A program made the translations under genes and the position numbers. The notes below the pieces were generated by a model that saw only the letters and a program-made list of their open reading frames with translations, was not told the DNA's origin and did not search any database. From Tolypothrix sp. FACHB-123 (GTDB taxonomy: Bacteria > Cyanobacteriota > Cyanobacteriia > Cyanobacteriales > Nostocaceae), in contig NZ_JACJRE010000005.1 of the NCBI RefSeq assembly GCF_014697075.1, forward strand, positions 62,001 through 126,000: a DNA stretch of 64,000 nt, written 5' to 3'. How positions within the stretch are numbered: position 1 is the stretch's first letter; each line of letters begins with the position of its first letter. Of the stretch, positions 15,534 through 25,843 are shown in pieces.

Positions 15534-16451
15534 ATGATTAGCAAATCAAATCAAGAACCAAATAACAACCAAATTTCGCGGGAAGCAGTAGACTGGATAC
15601 TCAGACGAATTACTCACATCCCGAACAATTGGTTAATTATCAGTAGTATTTTTATCTTACTCAGCACCATTCAAATTACTGCCGATGAAAAATTAACTTT
15701 TAAATTTCAAGTAACTAACACAACAGCTATTTTCTCAGCTTTAATTTGGCTCCCATCTTTGCTAAAAATTGTAGCTTTAACTGGAGGTGCAATCAAAACA
15801 CCAGCAGGAGAAATTACAGGCTCTAGTATGATGCCAATGCTACAGTCATTAACTGGAGATACCCTAGGATTTTTAATTGAACATACTAAATTAGCAGAAG
15901 ATGTAGCACCACCACAACAGCAGCTAGAAATGCGACAAATGCGCCATGAATGGCAAAAAGCTTATGCATCAACAGTTCCTTCATCGGAAGCGAGAAAACA
16001 AATTGAAAGCTTAAGTCAACGTTATAAAGAACTGAGAAATTCTCTACCACCAGGCGCAAAACGTACATTTGAAATGGAATCTATTACTGGTAGAATGCGT
16101 GCGCTGGCTTCGGAAGTTAATTTTTCCGAACCAGAGGTAAATAATCTACTCAAATCTAACGACCAAGGTAAGCGATTACTAGGACTTTCGGTCACCGAAT
16201 GGTCTGGAGATGCGAATTATTTTTATGCCGTGTTAAATATAATTAATAATTCGGAAACTGCTTTTGAACAGACTTGTGCATTGCGTGCTGTAGAAAAGAT
16301 GGTGATAAAACTTAATAATCAGCAGAAACAAGACTTACACTCAGTGCTGGTACATCAACGCAATTATAATGAAGCAGAAAAATGCTGGATTAGACCTAAT
16401 TCTAACCGTTGGGCGTTGAGCGATCGCATTTTGACAGCCTTAGAAGCGTAA
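15534..16451 (+). CDS. Membrane-anchored hypothetical protein
   Basis: I do not recognise this 305-residue protein. Two hydrophobic stretches near the N-terminus (about 33-50 and 63-82, SALIWLPSLLKIVALTGGAI) suggest two membrane helices or a re-entrant pair. The remaining 220 residues are hydrophilic and mostly helical (QQQLEMRQMRHEWQKAY, RKQIESLSQRYKELRN), with a soluble domain ending in WALSDRILTALEA. Several cyanobacterial signalling proteins next to toxin or STAND genes have this shape, but no function is assigned. The start is ATG 15534. Confidence 0.65.
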   Translation: MISKSNQEPNNNQISREAVDWILRRITHIPNNWLIISSIFILLSTIQITADEKLTFKFQVTNTTAIFSALIWLPSLLKIVALTGGAIKTPAGEITGSSMMPMLQSLTGDTLGFLIEHTKLAEDVAPPQQQLEMRQMRHEWQKAYASTVPSSEARKQIESLSQRYKELRNSLPPGAKRTFEMESITGRMRALASEVNFSEPEVNNLLKSNDQGKRLLGLSVTEWSGDANYFYAVLNIINNSETAFEQTCALRAVEKMVIKLNNQQKQDLHSVLVHQRNYNEAEKCWIRPNSNRWALSDRILTALEA

Positions 16452-16468
16452 TTTAATTATTAAATTTT

Positions 16469-16816
16469 TTAACGCGCCTCTAGCTTGGCGATTCGCGTCT
16501 CCAACTTGTTAACTTGTTGCTTGAGTTCAACTACTAAAGTTCCAAGACGATCAAACATTTTATCACGTTCTGTCTGTGATAAACTTCTGCCAGATCCACT
16601 TGAAGTTCTAGGCGTCAGAGTTGTTCTTGGCGATGGAGACACCCTAGTTTGACCAAGTTGAAACTGCAACTGATTTAACTGCAACTGGACGCGATTTAAA
16701 TCAGCTTCTAGGTTATTAATTCGCGATTCCACTTGTTGTGATGAAGCAGTATTAGATAATAGTCCTAACCAAAGTACAAGTGCAAAAATTCCTGCCAAAA
16801 ATAATCTTTTAAACAT
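16469..16816 (-). CDS. Secreted coiled-coil protein
   Basis: The 115-residue protein has a clear signal peptide (MFKRLFLAGIFALVLWLGLL, cleavage probably near SNTASSQ). Two heptad-rich coiled-coil segments (NLEADLNRVQLQLNQLQFQL and LVVELKQQVNKLETRIAKLE) are joined by a Ser/Thr/Pro/Arg-rich linker. It should sit in the periplasm or at the cell surface as an oligomer. No enzymatic motif is present. Its tail-to-tail position with the gene at 15534 leaves only 17 bases between stops. Confidence 0.7.
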   Translation of the reverse strand: MFKRLFLAGIFALVLWLGLLSNTASSQQVESRINNLEADLNRVQLQLNQLQFQLGQTRVSPSPRTTLTPRTSSGSGRSLSQTERDKMFDRLGTLVVELKQQVNKLETRIAKLEAR

Positions 16817-16912
16817 TATTACTTTCTCCCTTGGGTAAGTAGATAGTAGAAAAAATTACTATCAACTACCCTTGACGTATTTTCTTACATTGATTCTCCC
16901 TTTTATTCGGCT

Positions 16913-18397
16913 TTATTTATTAGATTTTAGGTTAGAAAAAAGCCTCTCCCAATCGATAGATTTAACCTCATTTTCTCCAGCTTTAACTTCAAATGTCAGA
17001 TTAGTAGCTTGTGCTTGTTTTAACGCTTCTACACAAATTGCAGCAACATCTTCACGGCTAATTTTACCGCGAATATTATCGCCTTGCTCCAAAATTAATT
17101 CCTTTCCACCAGATTCTTCAGTTAACGCACAAGGTCGAATAATTGTGTAAGGAATTCCGCTATTTCTTAAACTTTCTTCGCCATGAAATTTCCAAGTTAA
17201 AATTCCGCCTAATTGATCATTTAATCTCACGGCTGGCGGTTCTTCATCAAGATTAATACCAGGACGACCGGGACGAGTTACACCTGCGGAACTAACTAAG
17301 ATAAACTTAGGTAAAGTTGCGCCACTATAAGCTTTAATTGACTCCACTTGTAAAGTGAATCCCCCAGGCGAAAAATGTGGATTTAATGCGCCATCATATT
17401 CAAATTTACTCAACATCAATTGCAATGAGCAAACTCTGCTACTATCAATTGCTGGTGCATCATTCACAACCTTGGCGCGAAATACAGGAATAAAATCTTT
17501 AAAAGGAATGCGAATATTTATCCAGGTATTAGCTACCGTATCAAAAGAATAACTATAACCAATTCCATCCCATTTCCCATCAGTTCGCAAAAATAATTTA
17601 TAACGTTTACCATCGCCTCTAACACGCAGTTCCACACCTTCGTAGCCAACTAAATTAAAAGGTGGATCGAAATTCTTAGTTCTTACAGAAGCAAAACCAC
17701 CAGAATTAGCAGTAGAGACATTACCAGCAAACAAAGCTGTATTGTCTACAAATTGCATATTACTTGCACTGACACCACCCATAACAACATCATCCAAAGC
17801 TCCCCAGATATTCCGCAATTCATCTGATGGATTGGTAAAATCAAATATTATTTTTTCAGTTGATTGAGTGAGATATGGTTTTGCAGCTTCCAGCAAATTT
17901 TTTACACCCAGATACTCTACATTTTCGGGTGTATCGCCAACAATTTCTGGCTGATAAAATTTGACTCCTTGATAATATTTAGCTCTATCTGCTGTATCCC
18001 CTTCTACAGGTTGCACTCGTACCGCCGTACAACAAATTACAGCTTGAATATTCGCCATTACAAGAGATGATAATGTTTCTGGTTTAGTAATATCTGCAAC
18101 TACTAAATCAACATCATTACCCAAAATACCTCTCGCTTTCTCAATATCACGAACAAGACATCTTACCTGATATCCTCGTTCTAATAATCCCTTGACTACA
18201 CGTTTACCTAAACCGCCAGTTGCGCCAGCTACTAATATTGGACTCACATTTATTCCTCCATTGGATTGATTTTTCTCCTGCTTAGGACGACCTTGGATTA
18301 ACTTTTGGATGCAGTTTAAAAAAGGAATGACCTCGAAATAGGTCAAGGTTTTGATGAACCTGCCTAAGTCCCATTGAGAACGATTTTTTTCAGTCAC
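16913..18397 (-). CDS. NAD(P)-binding SDR protein with CIA30 domain
   Basis: The 494-residue protein is an atypical short-chain dehydrogenase split by an inserted domain. The dinucleotide motif is VAGATGGLGKRVVKGLLERG (about 57-76). A CIA30 (complex I intermediate-associated protein 30) domain follows at about 165-345, from KIIFDFTNPSDELRNIWGAL. The C-terminal Rossmann part resumes with FILVSSAGVTRPGRPG and PYTIIRPCALTEESGG. CIA30 domains are linked to complex I assembly in mitochondria, and plant and cyanobacterial relatives are thylakoid-associated. The precise role here is unknown. The start is GTG 18397, supported by GAGGG upstream. Confidence 0.85.
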   Translation of the reverse strand: MTEKNRSQWDLGRFIKTLTYFEVIPFLNCIQKLIQGRPKQEKNQSNGGINVSPILVAGATGGLGKRVVKGLLERGYQVRCLVRDIEKARGILGNDVDLVVADITKPETLSSLVMANIQAVICCTAVRVQPVEGDTADRAKYYQGVKFYQPEIVGDTPENVEYLGVKNLLEAAKPYLTQSTEKIIFDFTNPSDELRNIWGALDDVVMGGVSASNMQFVDNTALFAGNVSTANSGGFASVRTKNFDPPFNLVGYEGVELRVRGDGKRYKLFLRTDGKWDGIGYSYSFDTVANTWINIRIPFKDFIPVFRAKVVNDAPAIDSSRVCSLQLMLSKFEYDGALNPHFSPGGFTLQVESIKAYSGATLPKFILVSSAGVTRPGRPGINLDEEPPAVRLNDQLGGILTWKFHGEESLRNSGIPYTIIRPCALTEESGGKELILEQGDNIRGKISREDVAAICVEALKQAQATNLTFEVKAGENEVKSIDWERLFSNLKSNK

Positions 18398-18751
18398 GAT
18401 TGCGCCCTCACAACTTTATTTAGTCTATAGCACTCTAATATCACTCATACCTGATTTTTGGGATATTTGAAAGATACATAAGGTAGATATCGTCTAAACA
18501 AACCATTATTTAATAGGCAACTAGCACCTTATAAGAATGCATATTTCTTTAAATTAAATCTAATGAGTATATTTAGTATTTTATATTTATGAAAACTACT
18601 CTATTTCAAATCCCCGAATTATTTTAGCCATTCAACAATTGGAACATTGTGCATTGATGTAAATCCCAAAAAACGATATTGTCAAAAATTGTAGCTTGGA
18701 TTTTCCATGCCCAATGCCCCATGCCCAATAATGCCCAATGCCCATTTCCCC
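18398..18751. other. Intergenic region ending in a TGCCCAA repeat
   Basis: AT-rich sequence without a recognisable gene. The final 50 bases (about 18704-18750) are ATGCCCA-type heptamers that run into the hisC start and create a false N-terminal extension in frame. Confidence 0.6.
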
Positions 18752-19810
18752 ATGACTAACTATTTCCGTTCAAATGTTGATGCAATGGCTAGCTATGTAC
18801 CTGGCGAACAACCACCGCGAGGTACGCCAATAATCAAGCTGAATAGTAATGAAAACCCTTATCCTCCCTCACCTGCGGCTTTAGCAGTTTTGCGGAATAT
18901 CGATGGCGAATGGTTACGGCGCTATCCTGAACCATTTGGCGGCGAATTTCGCCAAGCTGCTGGTAAAGTTTTGGGCATTCCTAGCGATTGGATTATTGTG
19001 GGTAATGGTAGCGATGAAGTTTTAAGCATCGTCATACGTGCTTGTACTGAATCAGGACGTAAAGTAGTCTACCCTATGCCTACTTATGTGCTATATCGCA
19101 CATTAACTGAGATGCAAGCGGCAGATATTCTAGAAATTCCTTACAAAGATAATTACAGCCTACCTGTAGAAGAAATTATTGCTGCTGATGGTGCAGTAAC
19201 TTTTATTGCCTCTCCTAATAGTCCATCTGGACATGTAGTCCCATCTGAAGATTTGCACAAATTAGCCAGTGCGTTATCTGGGGTTTTAGTCATTGACGAG
19301 GCTTATGTAGATTTTGCCACAGAAAATGCTTTAGATTTAGTCCGGGAATATAAAAACGTTATTTTAATTCGCACGCTTTCCAAAGGTTACTCTTTAGCTG
19401 GATTGCGCTTGGGATTTGGGATAGCAAATCCCCAATTATTGTCTGGGTTGTTTAAAGTCAAAGATAGTTATAACATTGATGCGATCGCCTGTGCAGTTGC
19501 AACTGCTGCAATTACCGACCAAGATTATAAAAATGCTTGTGTAGCTAAAATTACAGCCTCCAAAATTCAGCTAACAGGCGATTTAAAAAAATTAGGTTTT
19601 ATCGTTTGGGATTCCCAAGCTAATTTTTTACTAGTCCAGCCGCCGCAAGGAAATGCAGAATACCTCTATCAAAAAATGAAGGAACAACAAATTCTCATCC
19701 GCTATTTCAAACAACCAGGATTAGAGGATAAATTACGCATTTCTATTGGCACTGATGAGCAGAATCAAACTTTGGTACAAGCTTTGACTAGTTTGCTCAA
19801 AGCAGGATAA
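18752..19810 (+). CDS. hisC: Histidinol-phosphate aminotransferase
   Basis: This PLP enzyme converts imidazole-acetol phosphate and glutamate to histidinol phosphate in histidine synthesis. It is a fold-type I aminotransferase with LNSNENPYPPSP near the N-terminus, VGNGSDEVL, SPNSPSG, VIDEAYVDF and the PLP lysine in RTLSKGYSLAGLRLGFG (K211 from the start used here). The length of 352 residues is normal. A longer frame starts at 18707, but its first 15 residues are translated heptamer repeat, so ATG 18752 (MTNYFRSNVDAM) is preferred. No other his gene is adjacent, as usual in cyanobacteria. Confidence 0.92.
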   Translation: MTNYFRSNVDAMASYVPGEQPPRGTPIIKLNSNENPYPPSPAALAVLRNIDGEWLRRYPEPFGGEFRQAAGKVLGIPSDWIIVGNGSDEVLSIVIRACTESGRKVVYPMPTYVLYRTLTEMQAADILEIPYKDNYSLPVEEIIAADGAVTFIASPNSPSGHVVPSEDLHKLASALSGVLVIDEAYVDFATENALDLVREYKNVILIRTLSKGYSLAGLRLGFGIANPQLLSGLFKVKDSYNIDAIACAVATAAITDQDYKNACVAKITASKIQLTGDLKKLGFIVWDSQANFLLVQPPQGNAEYLYQKMKEQQILIRYFKQPGLEDKLRISIGTDEQNQTLVQALTSLLKAG

Positions 19811-20601
19811 AAATTGAAATGTTTGCAAATACATTTGTCATTAACTTGGCTATTGATAAAAAATATAGCTGAATATTTATTGTCTGTAGTGGATCGACAC
19901 AGCTAAAATGATGCAATAGATTTTTGTGAAAAGTGAGATAAATCAATACTTTCTGCTTTATTCTTAATGCACAACTTTAGGCGTGTCGATCCAGTAGGGT
20001 GTGTTATGCCGCAGGCTAACGCACCTTGAGATATTAATGCTTCATCGGTTCGTTATTCTAAGCGTAAAAACTTAAGATAACCTTATGATACTTCCGGTAA
20101 GCTGACAACAGGCTGTGAAGTCTCGTTTATCACCCATTCCATCTACATGGTATTATCCATGAAGTGTGTGTATTATGCCAGATTAGGATAAAATATTCAA
20201 GGCTCTAGTATTATTTCATTAATACAACTGTGGTTGAGGCTGTTAATTTAGATAGGATCAATTTTAACACCATCAAATTATCTAGTATAAATACTTAAGC
20301 TAATATGGTAAAATATAAAACAAACTAAGTAAAAATATATAAATGATAAGACTTGCTGATTTTATGGTATGAGGGTTTGTAAAATCTCATACTTTGAACA
20401 ATATAATGATCGGTTATTATATGAGCGTATGAGTAAGTTCAGCCGTATGGTACACCATAATTGTAGACATACCATAGTTTTTGGTGCCGCTCTACAATAT
20501 TTGCCATATGCGAATAACAGACAACTATGCACAATCTGCAAGTTATTTACATCTGTTTTTAGCTGAACTCATCGCTCCTTGTTGAAACTTACGTGACCCA
20601 C
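19811..20601. other. 790-bp intergenic region, probable long 5' leader of the RRM gene
   Basis: GGTGTGTTA at 19997-20005 and TAACGCACC at 20016-20024 form a hairpin of a common cyanobacterial repeat type. AGTTCAGC (20436-20443) pairs with GCTGAACT (20562-20569), and smaller nested repeats (GGTACACC, GGTGCC) lie between, so a folded leader is possible. A 65-codon frame at 20369 shows no family features and is not called. Confidence 0.45.
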
Positions 20602-20886
20602 ATGACTATTTACGTTGGAAATCTCTCCTACCGCGCTACCGAAGCGGACTTAAGAGCAGTATTTACAGATTATGGCGAAGTCAAAAGGGTAGTTTTGCCT
20701 ACCGATCGCGAAACAGGCAGGCTGCGGGGCTTTGCATTTGTTGATATGACTGAGGATGCCCAAGAAGACGCTGCTATCACAGAATTAGATGGGGCAGAAT
20801 GGATGGGGCGTCAACTCAGAGTCAATAAAGCCAAACCACGAGAAGATAACCGACGAGGTAGCTGGGAGAAAAAACAAGAAATATAA
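20602..20886 (+). CDS. RRM-type RNA-binding protein (Rbp family)
   Basis: A single RNA-recognition motif of 94 residues, with RNP2 at IYVGNL (3-8) and RNP1 at RGFAFVDM (near 45). The usual glycine of RGFGFV is replaced by alanine. A basic tail (KPREDNRRGSWEKKQEI) takes the place of the glycine-rich tail of some relatives. Cyanobacterial Rbp proteins bind RNA; many rise in the cold, and some help place mRNAs at the thylakoid. The start is ATG 20602. An in-frame GTG three codons earlier is less likely. Confidence 0.9.
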   Translation: MTIYVGNLSYRATEADLRAVFTDYGEVKRVVLPTDRETGRLRGFAFVDMTEDAQEDAAITELDGAEWMGRQLRVNKAKPREDNRRGSWEKKQEI

Positions 20887-20993
20887 AAACTGTGAAATAC
20901 AATAATAACAAATTGTTTTCTAGTTATGCAAGACATTAGTCAGTGAAATTTACTAGAAACAATCCACAATCTAATAACTCACTAGAATTAAAC

Positions 20994-21040
20994 CCGGCTA
21001 GTTAGGATGAGTAGGCAAATCTCACAGCTAGTCGGTTTTT
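20994..21040 (+). terminator. Rho-independent terminator candidate after the RRM gene
   Basis: CCGGCTAG (20994-21001) pairs with CTAGTCGG (21028-21035, one G-T pair) and is followed by five T. The loop is long (26 bases). It lies about 110 bases after the RRM stop. Confidence 0.6.
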
Positions 21041-21060
21041 CGCATGGGTAACTGGGAATT

Positions 21061-21106
21061 AGGGGCTAGGCGCTAGGGGCTAGAGGCTAGAGGCTAGAGG
21101 CTAGGG
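21061..21106. repeat. Heptanucleotide tandem repeat GGGCTAG/AGGCTAG
   Basis: About six tandem heptamers (AGGGGCTAGGCGCTAG, then AGGCTAG copies). The same family recurs between tal and zwf. The rest of 20887-21408 shows no gene; the fbp promoter should lie there. Confidence 0.85.
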
Positions 21107-21408
21107 AATAGGGATGAAAAATATTACTTCCGCCTTTAGGTGATTTTCCGGAGATTGACTAGCTAGGAAAATAGGGGATAGGGATTAGGTGCTAAAGACT
21201 AGTGAGGAAAAATTTTCACGCTAGGTTGTGGCAAACTGGGCGTGAATGGCTAGCAGCAAAATCAGGTATCGCGATTTGGGAAGAAGTATTTTTTTCCTTG
21301 CCCATTTCTTTAGTTTATCTAAAAACAAATATAAGTTATGAAATTCCCTTTCTAAGATAGAGGCAGCTACAACGATCGATAGCCATAAGTCCTAGGGAGA
21401 ACAACGCA

Positions 21409-22458
21409 ATGGCTCAAGCGCCTGAATCTTTAAATTTGTCTCAAAAGGAAGCTGAAGATAAGACTTTAGATAGAGATTGTACAACTTTATCTCGTCACGT
21501 CTTACAGCAATGTCAAAGTTTTTCCGCCCAAGCACAGGATTTGAGCGCCCTAATGAATCGGATTGGTTTGGCAGGAAAACTCATAGCCCGTCACCTCAGC
21601 CGTGCGGGATTAATGGAAGGTGTATTGGGATTCACTGGAGATGTCAATGTTCAAGGTGAATCTGTCAAAAAGATGGACGTTTACGCCAATGACGTATTCA
21701 TTGCTGTATTTAAGCAAAGCGGCTTAGTTTGTCGCTTAGCTTCTGAGGAAATGGATAAACCTTATTATATTCCCGAAAATTGTCCTATTGGGCGTTATAC
21801 CTTGTTGTATGACCCAATTGATGGCTCATCGAATACTGATACCAATCTCAGCTTAGGTTCGATTTTTTCCATTCGCCAGCAGGAAGGTGACGATATTGAT
21901 GGTAAGGCTACTGACTTGCTCGCACATGGACGCAAGCAACTGGCCGCAGGTTACATACTTTATGGCCCTAGCACGATGCTGGTCTATACTATAGGTAAAG
22001 GAGTTCACTCATTTACCCTCGATCCCAGCTTGGGTGAGTTTATTCTCACGGAAGAAAATATCAAAATTCCTAATCACGGTTCGGTATATAGCGTGAATGA
22101 AGGGAATTTTTGGCAGTGGGAAGAATCTATTCGGGAATATATCCGCTATGTCCACCGTACCGAAGGTTATACGGCTCGCTATAGCGGAGCAATGGTGAGT
22201 GATATTCACAGAGTTTTGGTTCAAGGCGGAGTTTTTCTCTATCCAGGCACAATTCAAAAACCAGAAGGCAAGTTGCGCCTGCTTTATGAGACGGCTCCTT
22301 TAGCTTATGTGATTGAGCAAGCAGGAGGTCGTGCCACTACAGGATTAGTAGATATTTTAGACGTAGTACCGAAAAAGCTGCATCAACGTACACCTTTAAT
22401 TATTGGTAGTAGAGAGGATGTAGCTAAGGTGGAGTCTTTTATTCAAAACGGTCACTAG
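21409..22458 (+). CDS. fbp: Class I fructose-1,6-bisphosphatase
   Basis: The enzyme hydrolyses fructose-1,6-bisphosphate to fructose-6-phosphate in gluconeogenesis and sugar recycling. The 349-residue sequence has the metal- and substrate-binding motif [11 protein letters not shown] (132-142), a Glu-rich segment ASEEMDKP (111-118), and [19 protein letters not shown] followed by the [18 protein letters not shown] region typical of class I FBPases. It is the first gene of the cyanobacterial fbp-tal-zwf-opcA cluster, which feeds the oxidative pentose phosphate pathway in the dark and in heterocysts. CTAGGGAGAACA precedes ATG 21409. Confidence 0.95.
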   Translation: MAQAPESLNLSQKEAEDKTLDRDCTTLSRHVLQQCQSFSAQAQDLSALMNRIGLAGKLIARHLSRAGLMEGVLGFTGDVNVQGESVKKMDVYANDVFIAVFKQSGLVCRLASEEMDKPYYIPENCPIGRYTLLYDPIDGSSNTDTNLSLGSIFSIRQQEGDDIDGKATDLLAHGRKQLAAGYILYGPSTMLVYTIGKGVHSFTLDPSLGEFILTEENIKIPNHGSVYSVNEGNFWQWEESIREYIRYVHRTEGYTARYSGAMVSDIHRVLVQGGVFLYPGTIQKPEGKLRLLYETAPLAYVIEQAGGRATTGLVDILDVVPKKLHQRTPLIIGSREDVAKVESFIQNGH

Positions 22459-22713
22459 TGTAAGCAGTCACTTCGGCTTTGCTCAGTGGACGGGGTTTGC
22501 CTCAGTGACGTACCTGTGACAACGTGAGTAAAAAATAATTACGGCGATTGGAAATGCACAATAGCTGTTTTGGAAGGTGAATTAAACATTATCTCAGCGG
22601 GTCGATGCGAGAAGTGATTGGCAACGCCACAATTCAAAAGTCACCATCAAACTTTGATGGGTTTTGCCAAGTTCACTGAAAAAATCCCTAACAGGAGTGA
22701 AACAAATATAGCT

Positions 22714-23886
22714 ATGGCAACCAATCATTTACTCGAGATTAAACAATACGGTCAAAGTATCTGGATGGATAATTTGAGTCGGGACATTATTGAATCAGGT
22801 GAACTCAAAAATTTGGTTGAAAATCAAGGAATTTGTGGGATTACTTCCAATCCAGCAATTTTTGAAAAAGCGATGTCTGGCGACAAGACGCAAGGCGTCA
22901 ACGCCGGTAATGTAATTTATGATGCTGATATTGAGGTTGGAGTGCGTGCTGGGTTACCCACATACAAAATTTACGAATCCTTAGCTTTTGCAGATATCCG
23001 CAATGCTTGTGATATTTTGCGCCCTGTATATGATGCTTCCGATAGACTCGATGGTTATGTGAGTATCGAAGTTCCGCCAACTATCGCCCACGATACTGAA
23101 GCGACAATCAATGAAGCCCGGCGCTATTTCCAAGAAATTGGCCGGGAAAATTTGATGATTAAAATTCCGGGTACAGCAGCTGGGTTACCAGCAGTCGAAC
23201 AGGTAATAGCAGAAGGGATGAATGTTAATGTCACATTGCTGTTTTCTGTCCAAAGCTACATTAATACAGCCTGGGCATATATTCGCGGTTTAGAAAAACG
23301 TGCCAGCGAGGGTAAGGACATCAGCAAAATAGCTTCTGTAGCCAGCTTCTTCCTCAGCCGGATTGATAGCAACATTGACGCCAAAATTGATGCTAAGTTG
23401 AAAAAAGGCGTTGATGATATTGCTATTGAGGCCAAATTAAAAGCTGTGAAAGGAAAAGTAGCGATCGCAAATGCCAAGATTGCTTATCAAGAATACAAGA
23501 AAATTATCGAGAGCGATCGCTGGCAAGCCTTAGCCGCCCAGGAAGCTCAAGTACAGCGCTTACTTTGGGCTAGCACCAGCACCAAAGACCCCAACTACAA
23601 CGATGTGATGTATGTCGATGAGTTGATTGGCCCGGATACCGTCAATACCTTACCACCTGCCACCATTGGCGCTTGTGCAGATCACTGCGATGTCGCCAAT
23701 CGCATAGAAACAGGCATACAAGAAGCTTACAACCTGATCGATAACCTCAAAGATCCCGACATCAATATCAATATCGATACCGTCATGGAGGAATTACTCA
23801 CAGAAGGGATTGATAAATTCGTCCAACCCTTCCAGTCATTAATGAACTCTTTAGAAGGGAAAGTCAAGCTATTGTCACCTGTATAG
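22714..23886 (+). CDS. tal: Transaldolase
   Basis: The enzyme transfers a dihydroxyacetone unit between sugar phosphates in the pentose phosphate pathway. Diagnostic segments are GITSNPAIFEKAMSG, the Schiff-base lysine in NLMIKIPGTAAG (K150 from the start used here), and NVTLLFSVQSYINTAWAYIR. The 390-residue form starts at ATG 22714 (MATNHLLEIKQYGQSIWMDN). The frame is open back to TTG 22618, but the extra 32 residues do not look like transaldolase. AGGAG lies 17 bases upstream of the chosen start, a little far. Confidence 0.93.
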   Translation: MATNHLLEIKQYGQSIWMDNLSRDIIESGELKNLVENQGICGITSNPAIFEKAMSGDKTQGVNAGNVIYDADIEVGVRAGLPTYKIYESLAFADIRNACDILRPVYDASDRLDGYVSIEVPPTIAHDTEATINEARRYFQEIGRENLMIKIPGTAAGLPAVEQVIAEGMNVNVTLLFSVQSYINTAWAYIRGLEKRASEGKDISKIASVASFFLSRIDSNIDAKIDAKLKKGVDDIAIEAKLKAVKGKVAIANAKIAYQEYKKIIESDRWQALAAQEAQVQRLLWASTSTKDPNYNDVMYVDELIGPDTVNTLPPATIGACADHCDVANRIETGIQEAYNLIDNLKDPDININIDTVMEELLTEGIDKFVQPFQSLMNSLEGKVKLLSPV

Positions 23887-23985
23887 GGGCTAGGGGCTAG
23901 GGACTAGAGGCTAGGGGCTAGGGACTAGAGAATAAATGCCCAATGCCCAATGCCCCATGCCCAATGCCCAATGCCCCATACCCTA
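23886..23985. repeat. Two adjacent heptamer repeats between tal and zwf
   Basis: GGGGCTAG/GGGACTAG copies (23886-23931) are followed directly by TGCCCAA/TGCCCCA copies (about 23937-23983). The second block gives zwf a spurious in-frame N-terminal extension. Confidence 0.85.
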
Positions 23986-24030
23986 TTTCATCCAACATCC
24001 CAAATCTCAAATTCCACATCCCAAATTCTT

Positions 24031-25560
24031 ATGGTTAGTCTGTTAGAAAATCCCCTGCGCGTTGGTCTGCAACAACAAGGGATGCCCGAACCCCAAATTA
24101 TCGTTATTTTCGGCGCTTCTGGTGACCTTACCTGGCGCAAACTCGTACCTGCACTTTACAAATTGCGACGGGAACGGCGTATTCCCCCAGAAACCACCAT
24201 TGTCGGCGTAGCCCGTCGCGAATGGAGCCACGAGTACTTCCGCGAGCAAATGCAAAAAGGCATGGAAGAGGCTCATAGTAGTGTTGAACTAGGGGAACTC
24301 TGGCAAGACTTCTTACAAGGTCTTTTCTACTGTCCTGGTGATATAGATAAACCAGAAAGTTACCAGAAATTAAAAGATTTACTCAGCGAATTAGACGAAA
24401 AACGCGGCACCAGGGGTAACAGAATGTTCTACCTTTCTGTTGCGCCTAACTTCTTCCCTGAAGCTATTAGACAGCTAGGGGGAGCAGGAATGCTAGACGA
24501 TCCCTACAAACACCGTCTAGTTATTGAAAAACCCTTTGGTAGAGACTTAGCCTCTGCTCAAAGCCTGAACAAAATCGTGCAGAAATACTGCAAAGAAAGC
24601 CAAGTTTATCGGATTGACCACTACTTAGGTAAAGAAACTGTTCAGAACTTATTGGTATTTCGCTTTGCCAATGCGATTTTTGAACCTTTGTGGAATCGTC
24701 AGTTTGTTGACCACGTCCAAATTACCGTAGCAGAAACCGTAGGAGTTGAAGACCGGGCGGGATATTACGAAAAATCCGGGGCGCTGCGGGATATGTTGCA
24801 GAATCACTTGATGCAACTGTATTGTTTAACCGCAATGGAAGCACCAAACTCAATGGATGCTGACAGTATCCGCACGGAAAAAGTTAAGGTGCTGCAAGCT
24901 ACTAGATTGGCAAATGTGAATAATTTGTCCCGTTCCTCTGTACGCGGTCAATACAGCGCTGGTTGGATGAAAGGGGAACCAGTACCGGGGTATCGTAGTG
25001 AGCCAGGAGTCGATCCGAAATCGACCACACCTACTTATGTGGCGATGAAGTTCTTAGTAGATAACTGGCGCTGGCAAGGCGTGCCATTTTACCTGCGCAC
25101 TGGCAAACGGATGCCGAAAAAAGTCAGTGAGATTTCCATCCATTTCCGCGAAGTTCCTTCTCGGATGTTCCCATCGGCTGCCCAACAAAGAAATGCCAAC
25201 ATTTTAGCGATGCGGATTCAACCGAATGAAGGTATCTCCTTGCGCTTTGATGTGAAAATGCCTGGGGCAGAATTCCGTACTCGTTCCGTGGATATGGACT
25301 TTAGCTATGGTTCCTTTGGTATCCAAGCTACTTCTGATGCCTACGATCGCCTTTTCCTTGATTGTATGATGGGCGACCAAACATTATTCACCAGAGCAGA
25401 CGAAGTAGAAGCAGCTTGGCAGGTAGTGACACCAGCCCTTTCTGTTTGGGATGCACCAAGCGATCCCGCAACCATTCCCCAGTACGAAGCCGGTACCTGG
25501 GAACCAGCAGAAGCAGAACTCTTGATTAATCAAGATGGTCGTCGCTGGCGCAGACTCTAA
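24031..25560 (+). CDS. zwf: Glucose-6-phosphate 1-dehydrogenase
   Basis: The enzyme oxidises glucose-6-phosphate with NADP+ and is the entry step of the oxidative pentose phosphate pathway. The 509-residue form starts at ATG 24031 ([16 protein letters not shown]). Motifs are the NADP-binding [17 protein letters not shown], the second conserved block [10 protein letters not shown], and the substrate/active-site [14 protein letters not shown]. The reading frame extends 27 codons upstream, but only through heptamer repeat and spacer sequence. It is followed by opcA, its activator, as expected in filamentous cyanobacteria. Confidence 0.95.
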   Translation: MVSLLENPLRVGLQQQGMPEPQIIVIFGASGDLTWRKLVPALYKLRRERRIPPETTIVGVARREWSHEYFREQMQKGMEEAHSSVELGELWQDFLQGLFYCPGDIDKPESYQKLKDLLSELDEKRGTRGNRMFYLSVAPNFFPEAIRQLGGAGMLDDPYKHRLVIEKPFGRDLASAQSLNKIVQKYCKESQVYRIDHYLGKETVQNLLVFRFANAIFEPLWNRQFVDHVQITVAETVGVEDRAGYYEKSGALRDMLQNHLMQLYCLTAMEAPNSMDADSIRTEKVKVLQATRLANVNNLSRSSVRGQYSAGWMKGEPVPGYRSEPGVDPKSTTPTYVAMKFLVDNWRWQGVPFYLRTGKRMPKKVSEISIHFREVPSRMFPSAAQQRNANILAMRIQPNEGISLRFDVKMPGAEFRTRSVDMDFSYGSFGIQATSDAYDRLFLDCMMGDQTLFTRADEVEAAWQVVTPALSVWDAPSDPATIPQYEAGTWEPAEAELLINQDGRRWRRL

Positions 25561-25843
25561 AATTTTAGATTTTAGATTTTAGATTTTAGATTGAGGAAAG
25601 GGAAATTAGGTAATGAGTTATAGATAACTGAAAGACAATTAACAATTACCAATTACCAATTCTTAATCCAAAATCTTACATCGCCAATCCAAAATCCGTC
25701 TTGAAAAGTAACGCTCCTGCCTCGCTCTAAGCGAAGCTATGCCGTTGGCGCAGCCTATCGCAGAGAAGGCTTTACGCTGCGCTAACAGATCTAAGGAAGC
25801 CTTAGCTCCGACTTTTCGCAAAATCCAAAATCTCAAATTGACT
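25561..25843. repeat. Spacer with TTTTAGA heptamers between zwf and opcA
   Basis: ATTTTAG is repeated about four times right after the zwf stop (25561-25592). A degenerate GCGAAGC/GCTTTACGC-rich repeat follows (about 25715-25795) and is translated in frame as a false extension of opcA. Confidence 0.7.

Noticed and set aside
20369-20566. A 65-codon frame upstream of the RRM gene
   Set aside because: No family features. It lies in a region with pairing segments that better fits an untranslated leader.
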